A DNA stretch of 34,896 nt. It comes from an uncultured Prevotellaceae bacterium (GTDB lineage Bacteria > Bacteroidota > Bacteroidia > Bacteroidales > Bacteroidaceae). The notes below the pieces were generated by a model, which saw only the letters and a program-made list of their open reading frames with translations, was not told the DNA's origin and made no database searches. The translations under genes were made by a program, and so were the position numbers. The stretch spans positions 1-34,896 of the forward strand of contig CAMJFC010000027.1 in NCBI GenBank assembly GCA_946404865.1, written 5' to 3'. This document shows positions 1-8,145 of the stretch, in pieces (position 1 is the first letter of the stretch; every line of letters begins with the position of its first letter).

Positions 1-126
1 AAAGAGCAAAGGCCAACATGGAGTATTAGTCCTAATGCTGTAAAAATGCAGAAGTTCGATCCATACCGAAAGAAATTTACCGATATGCGAATAATAGAAA
101 CTATAGGCTCGCACATAAGCAGATAG
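1..126 (+). CDS. 3' end of an unrecognised ORF (partial)
   Basis: Frame 1 is open from the window edge to a TAG at 124-126, giving 41 residues that end in ETIGSHISR. The other two plus frames close within 45 bases, so this could be the tail of a gene that begins upstream. The segment is basic and contains WSISPNAVKMQKFDPYRKKF. I do not recognise a family. It is followed by about 90 noncoding bases and then a strong stem-loop at 220-262, which fits the end of a transcription unit. It is too short to rule out chance. Confidence 0.3.
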   Translation, partial: KEQRPTWSISPNAVKMQKFDPYRKKFTDMRIIETIGSHISR

Positions 127-219
127 GGTTCTTAGGGGCTGATGCCACTGAGCAAAGTTTGCATAGAGAGTCGGCTTGTGGAGCCAATGTGGAGCAAATT
201 AACAGCCTATATAAAAGAG

Positions 220-262
220 AAAATCTCGCAAGCGCTTTATTCTCAGTTTCTTGCGAGATTTT
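220..262. terminator. Bidirectional intrinsic terminator
   Basis: A perfect 13-bp inverted repeat pairs AAAATCTCGCAAG (220-232) with CTTGCGAGATTTT (250-262) around a 17-base loop. Read on the minus strand it continues into TTTTCTCTTTTATA, a U-rich tail suited to ending the small gene at 331-579. Read on the plus strand it follows the partial ORF that ends at 126. The placement between two convergent units supports a shared terminator. Confidence 0.75.
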
Positions 263-330
263 AAATGATTAAAAAAACCCTAAGCCGTGATTCGAGTGCG
301 GTCGACGTGTGTCGCTAATCTATTACAAAA

Positions 331-579
331 TTACACGTGGAAACTGTCGCGCTCAAAAGCGGCATAAGCTTTGCCGTCAGCCTCTTTGAGATACACTTGC
401 AGGTCGAAGAAATAACCCGTCTCCTGCATCTTAGCCAAAGCGGCTTTCGCTTCGTCCAACGCGTTAAACTCTTTTGCGGCAGCCAGGTCGTTTTGGAATG
501 CCATTTGTTTCTGTTCAGCGTCGAACACTGACACCCACTCATTCTTCTCTCTGTCGCCGATAACGAAAATTTTAGCCAT
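331..579 (-). CDS. Small hypothetical protein (82 aa)
   Basis: This encodes an 82-residue soluble protein beginning MAKIFVIGDREKNEWVSV. It has no signal peptide or membrane segment. The middle (residues 30-52) is Ala/Lys/Glu-rich and probably helical, and the ends look like short beta strands. I do not recognise a named family. The ATG at 577-579 was chosen over a longer open frame to 648 because a good Bacteroidota promoter (618-650) lies inside the longer version, which would put the upstream codons at or before the transcription start. The gene stands alone, ends against the terminator at 220-262, and is divergent from the peptidase gene at 898. Confidence 0.7.
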   Translation of the reverse strand: MAKIFVIGDREKNEWVSVFDAEQKQMAFQNDLAAAKEFNALDEAKAALAKMQETGYFFDLQVYLKEADGKAYAAFERDSFHV

Positions 580-617
580 AATTTGATTTGTTTTTATAGT
601 TGATAGAATTGATGATG

Positions 618-649
618 CAAAAATAGGGAAAAAGCCGTTACCCGACAAG
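618..649 (-). promoter_or_regulatory. Bacteroidota promoter for the 82-aa gene
   Basis: On the minus strand the -7 element TATTTTTG (618-625) fits TAnnTTTG, and CTTG (646-649) lies 20 bases upstream in the -33 position. The predicted transcript starts roughly 30 bases before the ATG at 579. Confidence 0.6.
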
Positions 650-712
650 AAAAAAACTAATTATTTGCGATTTTTTAAACGTAAAGGTTTTCTTTGAGGA
701 CGACTCCACTCC

Positions 713-725
713 GAGGCTTCGCCTC
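713..725. repeat. Short perfect hairpin GAGGC-TTC-GCCTC
   Basis: A 5-bp stem with a 3-base loop sits in the divergent gap between 579 and 898. No gene is visible in this gap. The hairpin lies upstream of both promoters, so it is not an obvious terminator. Confidence 0.4.
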
Positions 726-818
726 TACCCAATAACTGCAAATCATCGGTTTGTAACCAGCATATCTTGCACATAGCGTTGAAAGTAGCCAAAAAAATCT
801 TAAAAAACGGTGGAAGTG

Positions 819-849
819 TTGTGATAAAGAAAGAAAAACACTACTTTTG
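819..849 (+). promoter_or_regulatory. Promoter of the peptidase-deaminase-protease operon
   Basis: TTG (819-821) in the -33 position is followed after 20 bases by TACTTTTG (842-849), which matches the Bacteroidota TAnnTTTG -7 consensus. The start codon is at 898, giving a 5' leader of about 42 bases. Confidence 0.65.
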
Positions 850-897
850 CAAGATTAAAAAGCGAAGTGACTTTATTTTAGGAAACAATACGTTGGT

Positions 898-2985
898 ATG
901 AACGATAACAGCACGATTACAGCAGAGAAAGAGAAGAGAATAAACCCATTTTTTGCGCCTTACGGCACACCGCATGACACGGTGCCCTTTGACCGTATCC
1001 GTCTGGAAGACTATGAGGAGGCCATGATGGAAGGCATACGCCGTGACAAAGAGTATTTAGAGAAGACGGTGAACAACCCGGCAAAACCGACGTTCGACAA
1101 CACGATGATTGCACAGCCCGAGGATCCCGACGGTTATTACGACCTGTTGGAGCGGGTGACCACCGTGTTCTTCAATATGTTGAGTGCCGAGACCAACGAC
1201 GAGATGGACGCACTGGCACAGAAGATGCAGCCCATCCTGACGCAGCACGCCAACGACATGCGTCTGGACAAACGTATGTTTGAGCGCATCAAAGCCGTTC
1301 ACCTGCACCACCGCCGTCTGACGCCAGAGGAGAAGAAACTGCTCGACGAAGCCTATGAAGGAGCCGTGCGCACAGGTGCTTTGCTCAGCGACGAGGACAA
1401 GGAGCGGTTGCGCCGACTGACCGAAGAAGCCAGCATGATGACCCTTCAGTTCTCTCAGAATCTGTTGAAGGACCGCAAAGCCTTTACCCTGCACATCACC
1501 GACGAGGCACAGCTTGACGGACTGCCCGACACCGCCCGCGAGGCGGCAGCCCTGGCCGCCAAGGAAGCCGGCAAGGAAGGTTGGCTGTTTACACTCGACG
1601 CACCGAGCATGGGGCCGTTTATGAAATATTCCACACAACGCGACCTGCGCCGTGAGATGTATATGGCCTACAACACCCTGTGCATGCACGACAACAGCGA
1701 GAACAACCTCGACATCTGCAAGCGCATCATCAACCTGCGCCGCGAGGTGGCACAGTTGCTGGGTTACCGCACCTACGCCGACTATGTGCTCAAGCGCCGC
1801 ATGGCCACCAACAAACGCACGGTGTATCATCTGCTCGACCAACTCATCGACGCCTATAAGCCTACTGCCGTCAAAGAAGTGGAAGAGATACGGAAGACCG
1901 CCCGGCAGATAGAGGGCAAGGACTTCAATATGGAGCCGTGGGATTTCTCCTACTACTCTTACAAACTGCAAATGAAGAAATATGCCCTCGACTCAGAGAT
2001 GCTTCGTCCCTATCTCGAGTTGTCGCGTGTGATTGACGGTGTGTTCGGTCTGGCCACCCGTCTGTATGGCATCACCTTCCGTCTGAACGAGGACATCCCC
2101 GTTTACCATCCCGACGTGAAAGCGTACGAGGTGTTCGACCGCGACGGATCGTACCTGGCCGTACTGTATGCCGATTTCCATCCCCGTAAGGGCAAGCAGG
2201 GAGGTGCCTGGATGACCGAGTACCAAGGACAATGGATAGACCGCAAAGGCGAGAACATCCGTCCGCATGTGAGCGTGGTGATGAACCTGACGAAGCCCAC
2301 GGCCGACAAGCCCGCCCTGTTGACGTTAGGCGAGGTGGAGACCTTCCTGCATGAGTTCGGCCACGCGCTGCACGGCATTTTCGCCAACACCCGTTTTGAG
2401 AGTCTGTCGGGCACCAATGTGCTGTGGGATTTCGTTGAACTGCCCTCGCAGTTCATGGAAAACTACTCCATGGAGAAAGAATTCCTGCGCACGTTCGCCT
2501 TCCACTACCAGACCGGCGAGCCGATGCCCGACGAGTTGATTAAACGGATTGTGAAGAGCCGCAACTTCATGGCTGCCTACGCTTGTATGCGACAGGTGAG
2601 TTTCGGCCTGCTCGACATGGCTTACTACACCAAGAGCAAGCCTTTCGACGAAGACATCATCGCCTTTGAGAAGGCAGCGTGGAAGAAAGCGCAAGTGATG
2701 CCACAACGCACCGACACCTGCATGACCGTGCAGTTCTCGCACATCATGGCCGGTGGTTATGCCGCGGGGTATTACAGTTACAAGTGGGCCGAGGTGCTCG
2801 ACGCTGACGCTTTCAGTGTGTTCAAGCGCGAAGGCATCTTCAACCAGCAGACGGCACAGCGTTTCCGCGACGAGGTGCTGTCGCGCGGCGGCACGGAGCA
2901 CCCGATGGAACTCTACAAACGGTTCCGTCGCGGTGAACCCACCATCGACGCCCTGCTGAAAAGGAATGGAATTAAAAGGAAGTAA
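898..2985 (+). CDS. dcp: M3 family zinc peptidase (peptidyl-dipeptidase Dcp-like)
   Basis: This is a 695-residue metallopeptidase of the thimet-oligopeptidase (M3) family, which trims short peptides. The zinc site is clear. HEFGH starts at His485, giving His485 and His489 as ligands and Glu486 as the general base. Glu514 in the following DFVELPSQFMENY segment is the third ligand. The long helical N-terminal half and the length match Dcp/oligopeptidase A enzymes. No signal peptide is present, so I infer a cytoplasmic protein that recycles peptides. Whether it releases dipeptides (Dcp) or cuts internally (OpdA) cannot be settled from motifs alone. It is the first gene of a co-directional set that continues with dCMP deaminase and an S41 protease. 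Confidence 0.9.
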   Translation: MNDNSTITAEKEKRINPFFAPYGTPHDTVPFDRIRLEDYEEAMMEGIRRDKEYLEKTVNNPAKPTFDNTMIAQPEDPDGYYDLLERVTTVFFNMLSAETNDEMDALAQKMQPILTQHANDMRLDKRMFERIKAVHLHHRRLTPEEKKLLDEAYEGAVRTGALLSDEDKERLRRLTEEASMMTLQFSQNLLKDRKAFTLHITDEAQLDGLPDTAREAAALAAKEAGKEGWLFTLDAPSMGPFMKYSTQRDLRREMYMAYNTLCMHDNSENNLDICKRIINLRREVAQLLGYRTYADYVLKRRMATNKRTVYHLLDQLIDAYKPTAVKEVEEIRKTARQIEGKDFNMEPWDFSYYSYKLQMKKYALDSEMLRPYLELSRVIDGVFGLATRLYGITFRLNEDIPVYHPDVKAYEVFDRDGSYLAVLYADFHPRKGKQGGAWMTEYQGQWIDRKGENIRPHVSVVMNLTKPTADKPALLTLGEVETFLHEFGHALHGIFANTRFESLSGTNVLWDFVELPSQFMENYSMEKEFLRTFAFHYQTGEPMPDELIKRIVKSRNFMAAYACMRQVSFGLLDMAYYTKSKPFDEDIIAFEKAAWKKAQVMPQRTDTCMTVQFSHIMAGGYAAGYYSYKWAEVLDADAFSVFKREGIFNQQTAQRFRDEVLSRGGTEHPMELYKRFRRGEPTIDALLKRNGIKRK

Positions 2986-3056
2986 TTCACAATTCATCAT
3001 TCATCATTCTTCATCGCGAAGCGACAACTCAACATTCAAAACTCAACATTCAAAAA
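2986..3056 (+). repeat. Composite intergenic repeat, copy A
   Basis: The whole gap between the peptidase stop and the deaminase ATG is a composite element. It has three parts: an ATTCAYMATTC-rich part, a small hairpin (TCGCGAAGCGA), and tandem CAACATTCAAAACT-type units that run directly into the ATG at 3057. The same three-part arrangement, in the same orientation relative to the downstream coding sequence, occurs at 32550-32664 and, inside a gene, at 13567-13674. Confidence 0.7.
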
Positions 3057-3542
3057 ATGGAGAACAAGATATCTCCCTCCCCCACCGGGGAAAAGAGGGG
3101 GGCCTCAAAACAAGAAGCACTGGATTACCGCTATCTGCGCATGGCACAGATATGGGCGGAGAACAGTTACTGCAAGCGCCGTCAAGTAGGGGCGTTGGTG
3201 GTCAAGGATAAGATGATTATCAGCGACGGTTACAACGGCACCCCGAGTGGTTTTGAGAACGTGTGCGAAGATGAGAACAACGTGACCAAGCCCTACGTAC
3301 TGCATGCTGAGGCCAACGCCATCACCAAACTGGCCCGCAGCAGCAATAACAGCGACGGTTCCACGCTTTATGTCACCGCCTCGCCCTGTATTGAATGTGC
3401 CAAACTCATCATCCAAGCCGGCATCCGCCGTGTGGTCTATGGTGAGAAATACCGTTTGGAAGACGGTATCAACTTATTGCGCAGAGCCGGAATAGAAGTA
3501 ACATATCTCAACCCCAACGAACCAAATGAAAACGAACAATAA
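3057..3542 (+). CDS. comEB: Deoxycytidylate (dCMP) deaminase
   Basis: This is a 161-residue zinc enzyme of the cytidine/deoxycytidylate deaminase fold that converts dCMP to dUMP for thymidylate synthesis. The signature HAEANAI gives zinc ligand His83 and proton-shuttle Glu85, and PCIEC gives zinc ligands Cys111 and Cys114. The GYNGTPSGF segment near residues 58-66 is typical of dCMP deaminases and separates it from tRNA or guanine deaminases. The first 15 or so residues (SPSPTGEKRG) are proline-rich, are encoded by a C/G-run segment and look like an added tail. The conserved domain starts near residue 20. The 3' end overlaps the next gene by 17 bases, implying co-expression. Confidence 0.92.
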   Translation: MENKISPSPTGEKRGASKQEALDYRYLRMAQIWAENSYCKRRQVGALVVKDKMIISDGYNGTPSGFENVCEDENNVTKPYVLHAEANAITKLARSSNNSDGSTLYVTASPCIECAKLIIQAGIRRVVYGEKYRLEDGINLLRRAGIEVTYLNPNEPNENEQ

Positions 3543-5169
3543 ATGGATGCCCGTCATCTTGGCGGCGTGTGTCATTCTGGGTGTGTTCATCGGCACGTTT
3601 TATGCCAAACGTGCTTCGGGCAACCGTCTGCAAATCTCAGGCGAAGGTCCCAACCGTATCAACAGTCTGTTGAAGATTGTCAGCGACCAATATGTGGACG
3701 ACGTGGACCTCAATGACTTGGTGGAGCGGTCTATTCCCAATATCATCTCCGAGTTGGACCCCCACTCCGTCTATATCCCCGCCAAGGATGTGCAGTCGGC
3801 CACCGACGACCTGCGCGGTTCATTCTCGGGCGTAGGCATCGAGTTTGTCATCCGCAAGGACACCGTGCGCATCCAGAACGTCATCACCGACGGCCCAGCC
3901 GAGCAGGCCGGGCTGATAGCCGGCGACAAGATTGTCAGCATCGACGATGAGCCTTTTGTGGGCGAGGTGGTGACCAACGAAGAGGCGATGCACCGGCTGA
4001 AAGGTCCGCGAGGCACCGTCGTGAAAATTGGCATCATGAGATATGGCCAGAAAGAGCCGAAGACATTCGAGGTGACGCGCGACGACATCTATATGAGCAG
4101 TATCAATGTCGCCTACATGATTAACGACAACACCGGATATATCAAGGTGAAGAACTTCGGCGACAACACCTACATGGAGATGCTGCGCGCCCTGTCCATC
4201 CTGTCGCAAGAAGGGATGACCAACCTCATCATCGACCTGCGCGACAACTCAGGCGGTTATATGAACTCAGCCATTCAGATGGTCAACGAATTCCTGCCCG
4301 CCGACCGCATGATTGTCTATACCGAGGGCCGCCGTTCGCCCCGCGATAACTACAAGAGCACCGGCACAGGCCACTACAAGTCGTTGCCCTTGGTGGTGCT
4401 CATCAGCGAGACCTCAGCCTCGGCGTCAGAGATTTTCGCCGGAGCCATTCAAGACAACGACCGCGGCACCATCATCGGCCGCCGTTCGTTCGGCAAGGGA
4501 TTGGTGCAACAGCAGATACCGTTCAGTGACGGCAGCCTTCTGCGTCTGACCATCGCCCGTTATTACACGCCATCGGGCCGTTGCATCCAGAAGCCTTACA
4601 CTCCCGGTAAAGGACTGGAGTATGAGGAAGACCTGCTTTTGCGCTATCAGCATGGAGAGTTCTTCTCACAAGACAGCATCAAGAACGAAGGACCAGCCTA
4701 TAAGACGAGCATCGGTCGCACGGTATATGGCGGTGGCGGCATCACCCCCGACATCTTCGTGCCGGAAGACACGACAGGCGTCACCTCTTATTATAAAGAG
4801 GCAGCCATGAAGGGACTGTTCATCCAATATGCGTTCGAATATACGGATGCCAACCGCAATGTGCTGAGCAAATATAAAGACAAGGACTATCACCAATTGG
4901 TGCACTACCTGCAAGGCCAGAACCTGGTGGAGAAGTTCGCCCAGTATGCCGAGTCCAACGGTCATAAGCGCCGCAATCTAATGATAGAGACCTCGAGAAA
5001 ACTGATTGAGAAATATGTGCTGAGCCGTATCATCTACAACATCCTCGACGAAGAGCCGTGGATACAATACCTCAACACCGACGACCCCACCGTGCTCAAG
5101 GCTCTGGACATCCTCAAGAAGGGAAAAGCCACACCGGAGGTTGAAGTTGAAGGGAACCCTCAACCCTAA
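3526..5169 (+). CDS. ctpA: S41 family carboxy-terminal processing protease (CtpA-type)
   Basis: This is a 547-residue envelope protease. An N-terminal hydrophobic segment (residues 8-26) anchors or exports it. A PDZ domain occupies about 90-185, with the loop GDKIVSIDDEPF. The S41 catalytic domain holds the dyad Ser299 in SASASEIF and Lys324 in RRSFGKG, with the spacing seen in E. coli Prc. Family members cleave C-termini of periplasmic or outer-membrane proteins. The start overlaps the dCMP deaminase by 17 bases. The last residues (EGNPQP) are encoded by CCCTCAACCC-type repeat sequence that continues into the gap, so the extreme C-terminus may have been added by the repeat. Confidence 0.92.
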   Translation: MKTNNKWMPVILAACVILGVFIGTFYAKRASGNRLQISGEGPNRINSLLKIVSDQYVDDVDLNDLVERSIPNIISELDPHSVYIPAKDVQSATDDLRGSFSGVGIEFVIRKDTVRIQNVITDGPAEQAGLIAGDKIVSIDDEPFVGEVVTNEEAMHRLKGPRGTVVKIGIMRYGQKEPKTFEVTRDDIYMSSINVAYMINDNTGYIKVKNFGDNTYMEMLRALSILSQEGMTNLIIDLRDNSGGYMNSAIQMVNEFLPADRMIVYTEGRRSPRDNYKSTGTGHYKSLPLVVLISETSASASEIFAGAIQDNDRGTIIGRRSFGKGLVQQQIPFSDGSLLRLTIARYYTPSGRCIQKPYTPGKGLEYEEDLLLRYQHGEFFSQDSIKNEGPAYKTSIGRTVYGGGGITPDIFVPEDTTGVTSYYKEAAMKGLFIQYAFEYTDANRNVLSKYKDKDYHQLVHYLQGQNLVEKFAQYAESNGHKRRNLMIETSRKLIEKYVLSRIIYNILDEEPWIQYLNTDDPTVLKALDILKKGKATPEVEVEGNPQP

Positions 5170-5240
5170 ACCTTCAACCTTCGACCCTCGGCCCTCAGCC
5201 CTAAACTCCGAACACTCAACCCTCAACCTTCAACCCTCAA
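5150..5240. repeat. Degenerate CAACCYT tandem repeat
   Basis: The 3' end of the protease gene and the whole 72-base gap before 5242 consist of degenerate 6-8 base units such as CCTCAACC, CCTTCAAC and CCCTAAAC. No ribosome-binding site other than this sequence precedes the next ATG. Confidence 0.65.
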
Positions 5241-5241
5241 T

Positions 5242-5532
5242 ATGTTCAAACGACAAGTACAATCCATAGACGAACTGTTGCCGCGGGTGATACGCGACAA
5301 CGGATTAGAGACGCCCCTGTTGCAGCGGAGGTTGATTGACGCGTGGGACGAGGTGACGGGCCGCATCGTAGCATCCTATACCGTTGAGAAATTCATTCGC
5401 AACCAGACGCTGATGGTGCGCATCTCCAACCCGGCTTTACGTGCCGATTTGTCGATGATGCGTTCACAACTGGTGATGCGGCTCAACCAATCCGTGGGTA
5501 GCATGATTATCACCGATGTAAGGTTTTTTTGA
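5242..5532 (+). CDS. DUF721 (DciA-like) family protein
   Basis: This 96-residue protein matches the DUF721 pattern: a helical N-terminus (IDELLPRVIRDNG), a conserved central W (WDEVTG near residue 35), and a beta-rich C-terminus with LMVRISNPALRADLSMMR. In other bacteria the family includes DciA, which helps load the replicative helicase, and related proteins are often encoded beside recF, as here. It is the last gene of the plus-strand operon and ends 18 bases from the convergent recF stop. A function in replication is inferred from family and neighbour only. Confidence 0.8.
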   Translation: MFKRQVQSIDELLPRVIRDNGLETPLLQRRLIDAWDEVTGRIVASYTVEKFIRNQTLMVRISNPALRADLSMMRSQLVMRLNQSVGSMIITDVRFF

Positions 5533-5550
5533 GTCTATACTCCTACACTC

Positions 5551-6648
5551 CTACTCCTTGATTACCCCGTCTTCCACTTGGAAGAGTTTATAATCGAAAT
5601 GGCTGTTGCAAAGGATTTGGTCTAAGTGGTCGCGGTTGGTGTCGGTGATGAAGATTTGTCCGAACGCGTCGCTGGCCACCAGGTTGACAATCTGTTCCAC
5701 CCGTTTAGCATCCAATTTATCGAAGATATCATCCAAGAGCAGCAGAGGCGTAGTCTGGCTGTTGGTCCGTCTGAGGAAATCGAACTGAGCCAGTTTGAGT
5801 GCGATGACGAACGTCTTATTCTGTCCCTGGCTTCCTTCCCGTCGCATGGGATATCCCCCGAGCGTCATCTCGATATCGTCGCGGTGAACGCCGTGCAGGG
5901 AATAGCCCACGGCACGGTCTTTGAAACGGTCGCGCTGGATGACATCGAGCAAGTCGCCCCTCTGTCCGTGCGACACATATTGCAGTCCCACCTCCTCGCG
6001 TCCGTCGGCCACCGTCTGATAAATCTGTTGGAAAACGGGTGTCAGGTTGCGTACAAACTCATCACGCTTGAGATAGATTTTCGTTCCCTCCTCAGCCATC
6101 TGCCGTTCCCAGATATCGAGCAGCAGCGGGTCGGGCTCCTCCTCCATCTTAAGCAGCGCATTCCGCTGCTGCAAGGCCTTATTATAATGGTTGAGAGCGT
6201 CGATATAGGTAGAGTCGTATTGTGCGATGACCACATCCATCAGCCTTCTCCTCTCTTCTGCGGCTCCCTCTATGAGGATGCTGTCAGAAGGCGTGACGAA
6301 GATGAGAGGCAGCAGACCGATATGTTCAGAAAGGCGTTTATATTCTTTTTTATTGCGTTTGAAATGCTTTTTCTGTCCGCGTTTCATTCCGCAATAGATG
6401 ACCTCCTTATCCCCATTCTCATTCAGATAGGTGCCTTCGAGCATGAAAAAGTCTTGATTGTGCGTGATGACCTGTGAGTCGAGCGAATGGTATGCGCTAT
6501 GACAGAACGACAGGTAATAGATGGCGTCGAGGAAATTGGTCTTCCCCACCCCGTTATGCCCGATGAGACAGTTCATCTTGGGCGACAACGTGTGTGTGGC
6601 CGCTAAGATGTTCTTATAGTTGACGATGGTGATTTGAGAGAGAATCAT
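5551..6648 (-). CDS. recF: DNA replication and repair protein RecF
   Basis: This is a 365-residue SMC-like ATPase that binds gapped DNA and helps load RecA. The Walker A motif GHNGVGKT is at residues 30-37, an ABC-type signature region (GGYPMRREGSQGQNKT) follows in the C-terminal half, and the Walker B region is LLLLDDIFDKLD. The length is typical of RecF. The ATG at 6648 (MILSQITIVNYKNI) was chosen over an open frame reaching 6768 because the family begins with this short beta strand and a promoter -7 element sits at 6672-6679. It is convergent with the DUF721 gene and divergent from the TPR/ribH operon. Confidence 0.95.
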   Translation of the reverse strand: MILSQITIVNYKNILAATHTLSPKMNCLIGHNGVGKTNFLDAIYYLSFCHSAYHSLDSQVITHNQDFFMLEGTYLNENGDKEVIYCGMKRGQKKHFKRNKKEYKRLSEHIGLLPLIFVTPSDSILIEGAAEERRRLMDVVIAQYDSTYIDALNHYNKALQQRNALLKMEEEPDPLLLDIWERQMAEEGTKIYLKRDEFVRNLTPVFQQIYQTVADGREEVGLQYVSHGQRGDLLDVIQRDRFKDRAVGYSLHGVHRDDIEMTLGGYPMRREGSQGQNKTFVIALKLAQFDFLRRTNSQTTPLLLLDDIFDKLDAKRVEQIVNLVASDAFGQIFITDTNRDHLDQILCNSHFDYKLFQVEDGVIKE

Positions 6649-6671
6649 CTTTGATGTCGCATTTAGGTTTG

Positions 6672-6679
6672 CAAAGTTA
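6672..6679 (-). promoter_or_regulatory. -7 element of the recF promoter
   Basis: TAACTTTG on the minus strand matches TAnnTTTG and lies 24 bases before the chosen recF ATG. I see no clean -33 TTTG at the usual spacing. Confidence 0.45.
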
Positions 6680-6752
6680 GACAAAAAAATCCATTTTGCG
6701 GCTATGTCTGAAAAAAAATGCGCAAAAATTTCAATATATGCGAATTTATCTG

Positions 6753-6760
6753 TAATTTTG
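6753..6760 (+). promoter_or_regulatory. -7 element for the TPR-ribH operon
   Basis: TAATTTTG fits the TAnnTTTG consensus. A weak -33 candidate (ATTTC, 6728-6732) precedes it by 20 bases. It lies about 130 bases before the ATG at 6891, so the transcript would have a long leader. Confidence 0.5.
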
Positions 6761-6777
6761 CCACGCAAAAAATAGGC

Positions 6778-6853
6778 ACCCCCTTTTTGGGGGTAGTTTT
6801 CAGCCTTTGAAAGATGCTTTCAGAGACCATTTGCAGGGCGATGAGCAAAGCCC
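6778..6853 (+). promoter_or_regulatory. Structured 5' leader with three stem-loops
   Basis: Between the promoter and the ATG at 6891 there are three stems. ACCCCC/GGGGGT lies at 6778-6794 with a T5 loop. CTTTGAAAG/CTTTCAGAG lies at 6805-6825 and has nine pairs including one G-U. A weaker GGGC/GCCC stem lies at 6836-6853. I do not recognise the FMN riboswitch core. The role is unknown, and attenuation is possible. Confidence 0.4.
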
Positions 6854-6890
6854 GATAAAAATCGCTAAATATTTAAATATCAAACAAATA

Positions 6891-7571
6891 ATGGCAAAAA
6901 AGAACCAAAATGTCAAGGAGACAGAAACGCCTCAAGTGACAAACAAAACGGAAGAGTTTTTCAACAAAAACAAGAAACTGATTCTTGGTGGCATTGGTGC
7001 CATCCTGTTGATTATCGTAGCAATCATCGGTTACAAGCAATTTATTGTGAAGCCCCGCGAGGCAAAGGCCAACTATGCCCTGTCAAAGCCGCAGGTCACT
7101 TTCGGTAATCCTGGCGACAGCACATCGCTCAACAATTTCATCAATGTGGTGAACGAATACGGCAGCACCAACGCCGGTAATCTGGCCAATCTCTACACTG
7201 GTCTGGAATATGCCCGTCAGGAGAAATGGGAAGAGGCAGTGAAATATCTCGAGGCCTTTGAGCCGGGCAATGACTTACTGATCAGTCCGATGGCCATCGT
7301 GGCTTTAGGCGATGCTTATGCCAACATGAAGAAATTTGACGAGGCCGTCAGTGCGTTCAAACGCGCAGCCGATGTAGCCAACAAAGCTTCAAACGACGGC
7401 AAGAACAACGCAGTGGCTCCCGTAGCATTGCGCAAGGCAGGCATCATCCTGTTAGACCAAGGCAAGAAAGACGAAGCCAAAGAAATCTTTGAAGAAATCA
7501 AAGCCAAATATCCGCAGTCGCCCGTGTTTAACGACATGGATAAGTTCATCGAATACGCCTCTGTCAAATAA
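6891..7571 (+). CDS. Membrane-anchored tetratricopeptide-repeat protein (YfgM-like)
   Basis: This 226-residue protein has a charged cytoplasmic N-terminus (about 28 residues), one transmembrane helix (about 30-47, [18 protein letters not shown]) and a periplasmic domain with TPR-like helix pairs, for example [42 protein letters not shown] and [21 protein letters not shown]. The architecture resembles YfgM/TPR_21 proteins, which act as envelope chaperone adaptors. The ATG at 6891 was preferred to a TTG at 6807 because the upstream stretch is leader-like and stem-forming. The stop codon shares a base with the ribH ATG (TAATG), so the two are likely coupled in translation. Confidence 0.8.
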   Translation: MAKKNQNVKETETPQVTNKTEEFFNKNKKLILGGIGAILLIIVAIIGYKQFIVKPREAKANYALSKPQVTFGNPGDSTSLNNFINVVNEYGSTNAGNLANLYTGLEYARQEKWEEAVKYLEAFEPGNDLLISPMAIVALGDAYANMKKFDEAVSAFKRAADVANKASNDGKNNAVAPVALRKAGIILLDQGKKDEAKEIFEEIKAKYPQSPVFNDMDKFIEYASVK

Positions 7572-8047
7572 TGGCTACCGCGATGCACAATCTGTCGGAG
7601 TACGACTTTTCGAAAGTCCCCGACGCCAGCAATATGTGTTTCGGCATTGTCGTGTCGGAATGGAATTCTCAAATCACGGGTGCCCTGCTTGAAGGAGCGG
7701 TGAAAACCCTTGAGAAGCACGGCGCATTGCCAGAAAACATTCATGTGAAGACGGTACCCGGCAGTTTTGAGCTGATATACGGAGCTCATCAGATGACGCG
7801 CAACGATGGTTATGATGCCATCATCATCTTGGGCAGTGTGATTCGTGGCGAGACGCCTCACTTTGACTACATCTGTCAGGGTGTGACCTACGGCATCGCC
7901 CGTCTCAATGCAGAGAGCGAGGTGCCCGTCATCTACGGTCTCCTCACCACCGACACGTTGGAGCAGGCACAAGAGCGCAGTGGCGGCAGTTTGGGCAACA
8001 AAGGCGATGAATGTGCTATCGACGCCATCAAAATGGCGAAGTTCTAA
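7571..8047 (+). CDS. ribH: 6,7-dimethyl-8-ribityllumazine synthase
   Basis: This 158-residue enzyme carries out the penultimate step of riboflavin synthesis, joining 5-amino-6-ribitylamino-uracil and 3,4-dihydroxy-2-butanone 4-phosphate. Recognisable segments are [13 protein letters not shown] (substrate-binding Trp), [28 protein letters not shown] (phosphate site and catalytic His) and [21 protein letters not shown] near the end. The length is normal for the family, whose members form pentamers or 60-mers. It overlaps the upstream TPR gene by one base. No other riboflavin gene is present in the window. Confidence 0.96.
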   Translation: MATAMHNLSEYDFSKVPDASNMCFGIVVSEWNSQITGALLEGAVKTLEKHGALPENIHVKTVPGSFELIYGAHQMTRNDGYDAIIILGSVIRGETPHFDYICQGVTYGIARLNAESEVPVIYGLLTTDTLEQAQERSGGSLGNKGDECAIDAIKMAKF

Positions 8048-8072
8048 GGAAGATAGAAATGAATAATATGTT

Positions 8073-8102
8073 AATAGGGACGCGGATGCGTCCCTATTTT
8101 TG
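8073..8102 (+). terminator. Intrinsic terminator after ribH
   Basis: AATAGGGACGC (8073-8083) pairs perfectly with GCGTCCCTATT (8088-8098) around a GGAT loop and is followed by TTTTGTTTTG. It lies 26 bases after the ribH stop. Confidence 0.85.
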
Positions 8103-8115
8103 TTTTGTTGCATGC

Positions 8116-8135
8116 GGACGCGGCACGCCGCGTCC
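8116..8135. repeat. GC-rich palindrome
   Basis: GGACGCGGC (8116-8124) is the exact reverse complement of GCCGCGTCC (8127-8135), separated by two bases. It shares the GGACGC/GCGTCC core with the terminator just upstream and may be a REP-like element. It can fold on either strand. Confidence 0.6.
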
Positions 8136-8145
8136 CTACTCTTTT

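Noticed and set aside
1..330. Insertion sequence or tRNA at the left edge
   Set aside because: No terminal inverted repeats, transposase motifs or cloverleaf could be found. Only a terminator hairpin is clear.
1057..1971. A 304-codon open frame antisense to the M3 peptidase
   Set aside because: It lies wholly inside a strongly supported gene, shows no recognisable domain and arises from the codon bias of the real frame.
6753..6890. FMN riboswitch upstream of ribH
   Set aside because: The conserved AGGGGC...CCC-type core elements are not visible. Only simple hairpins are present.
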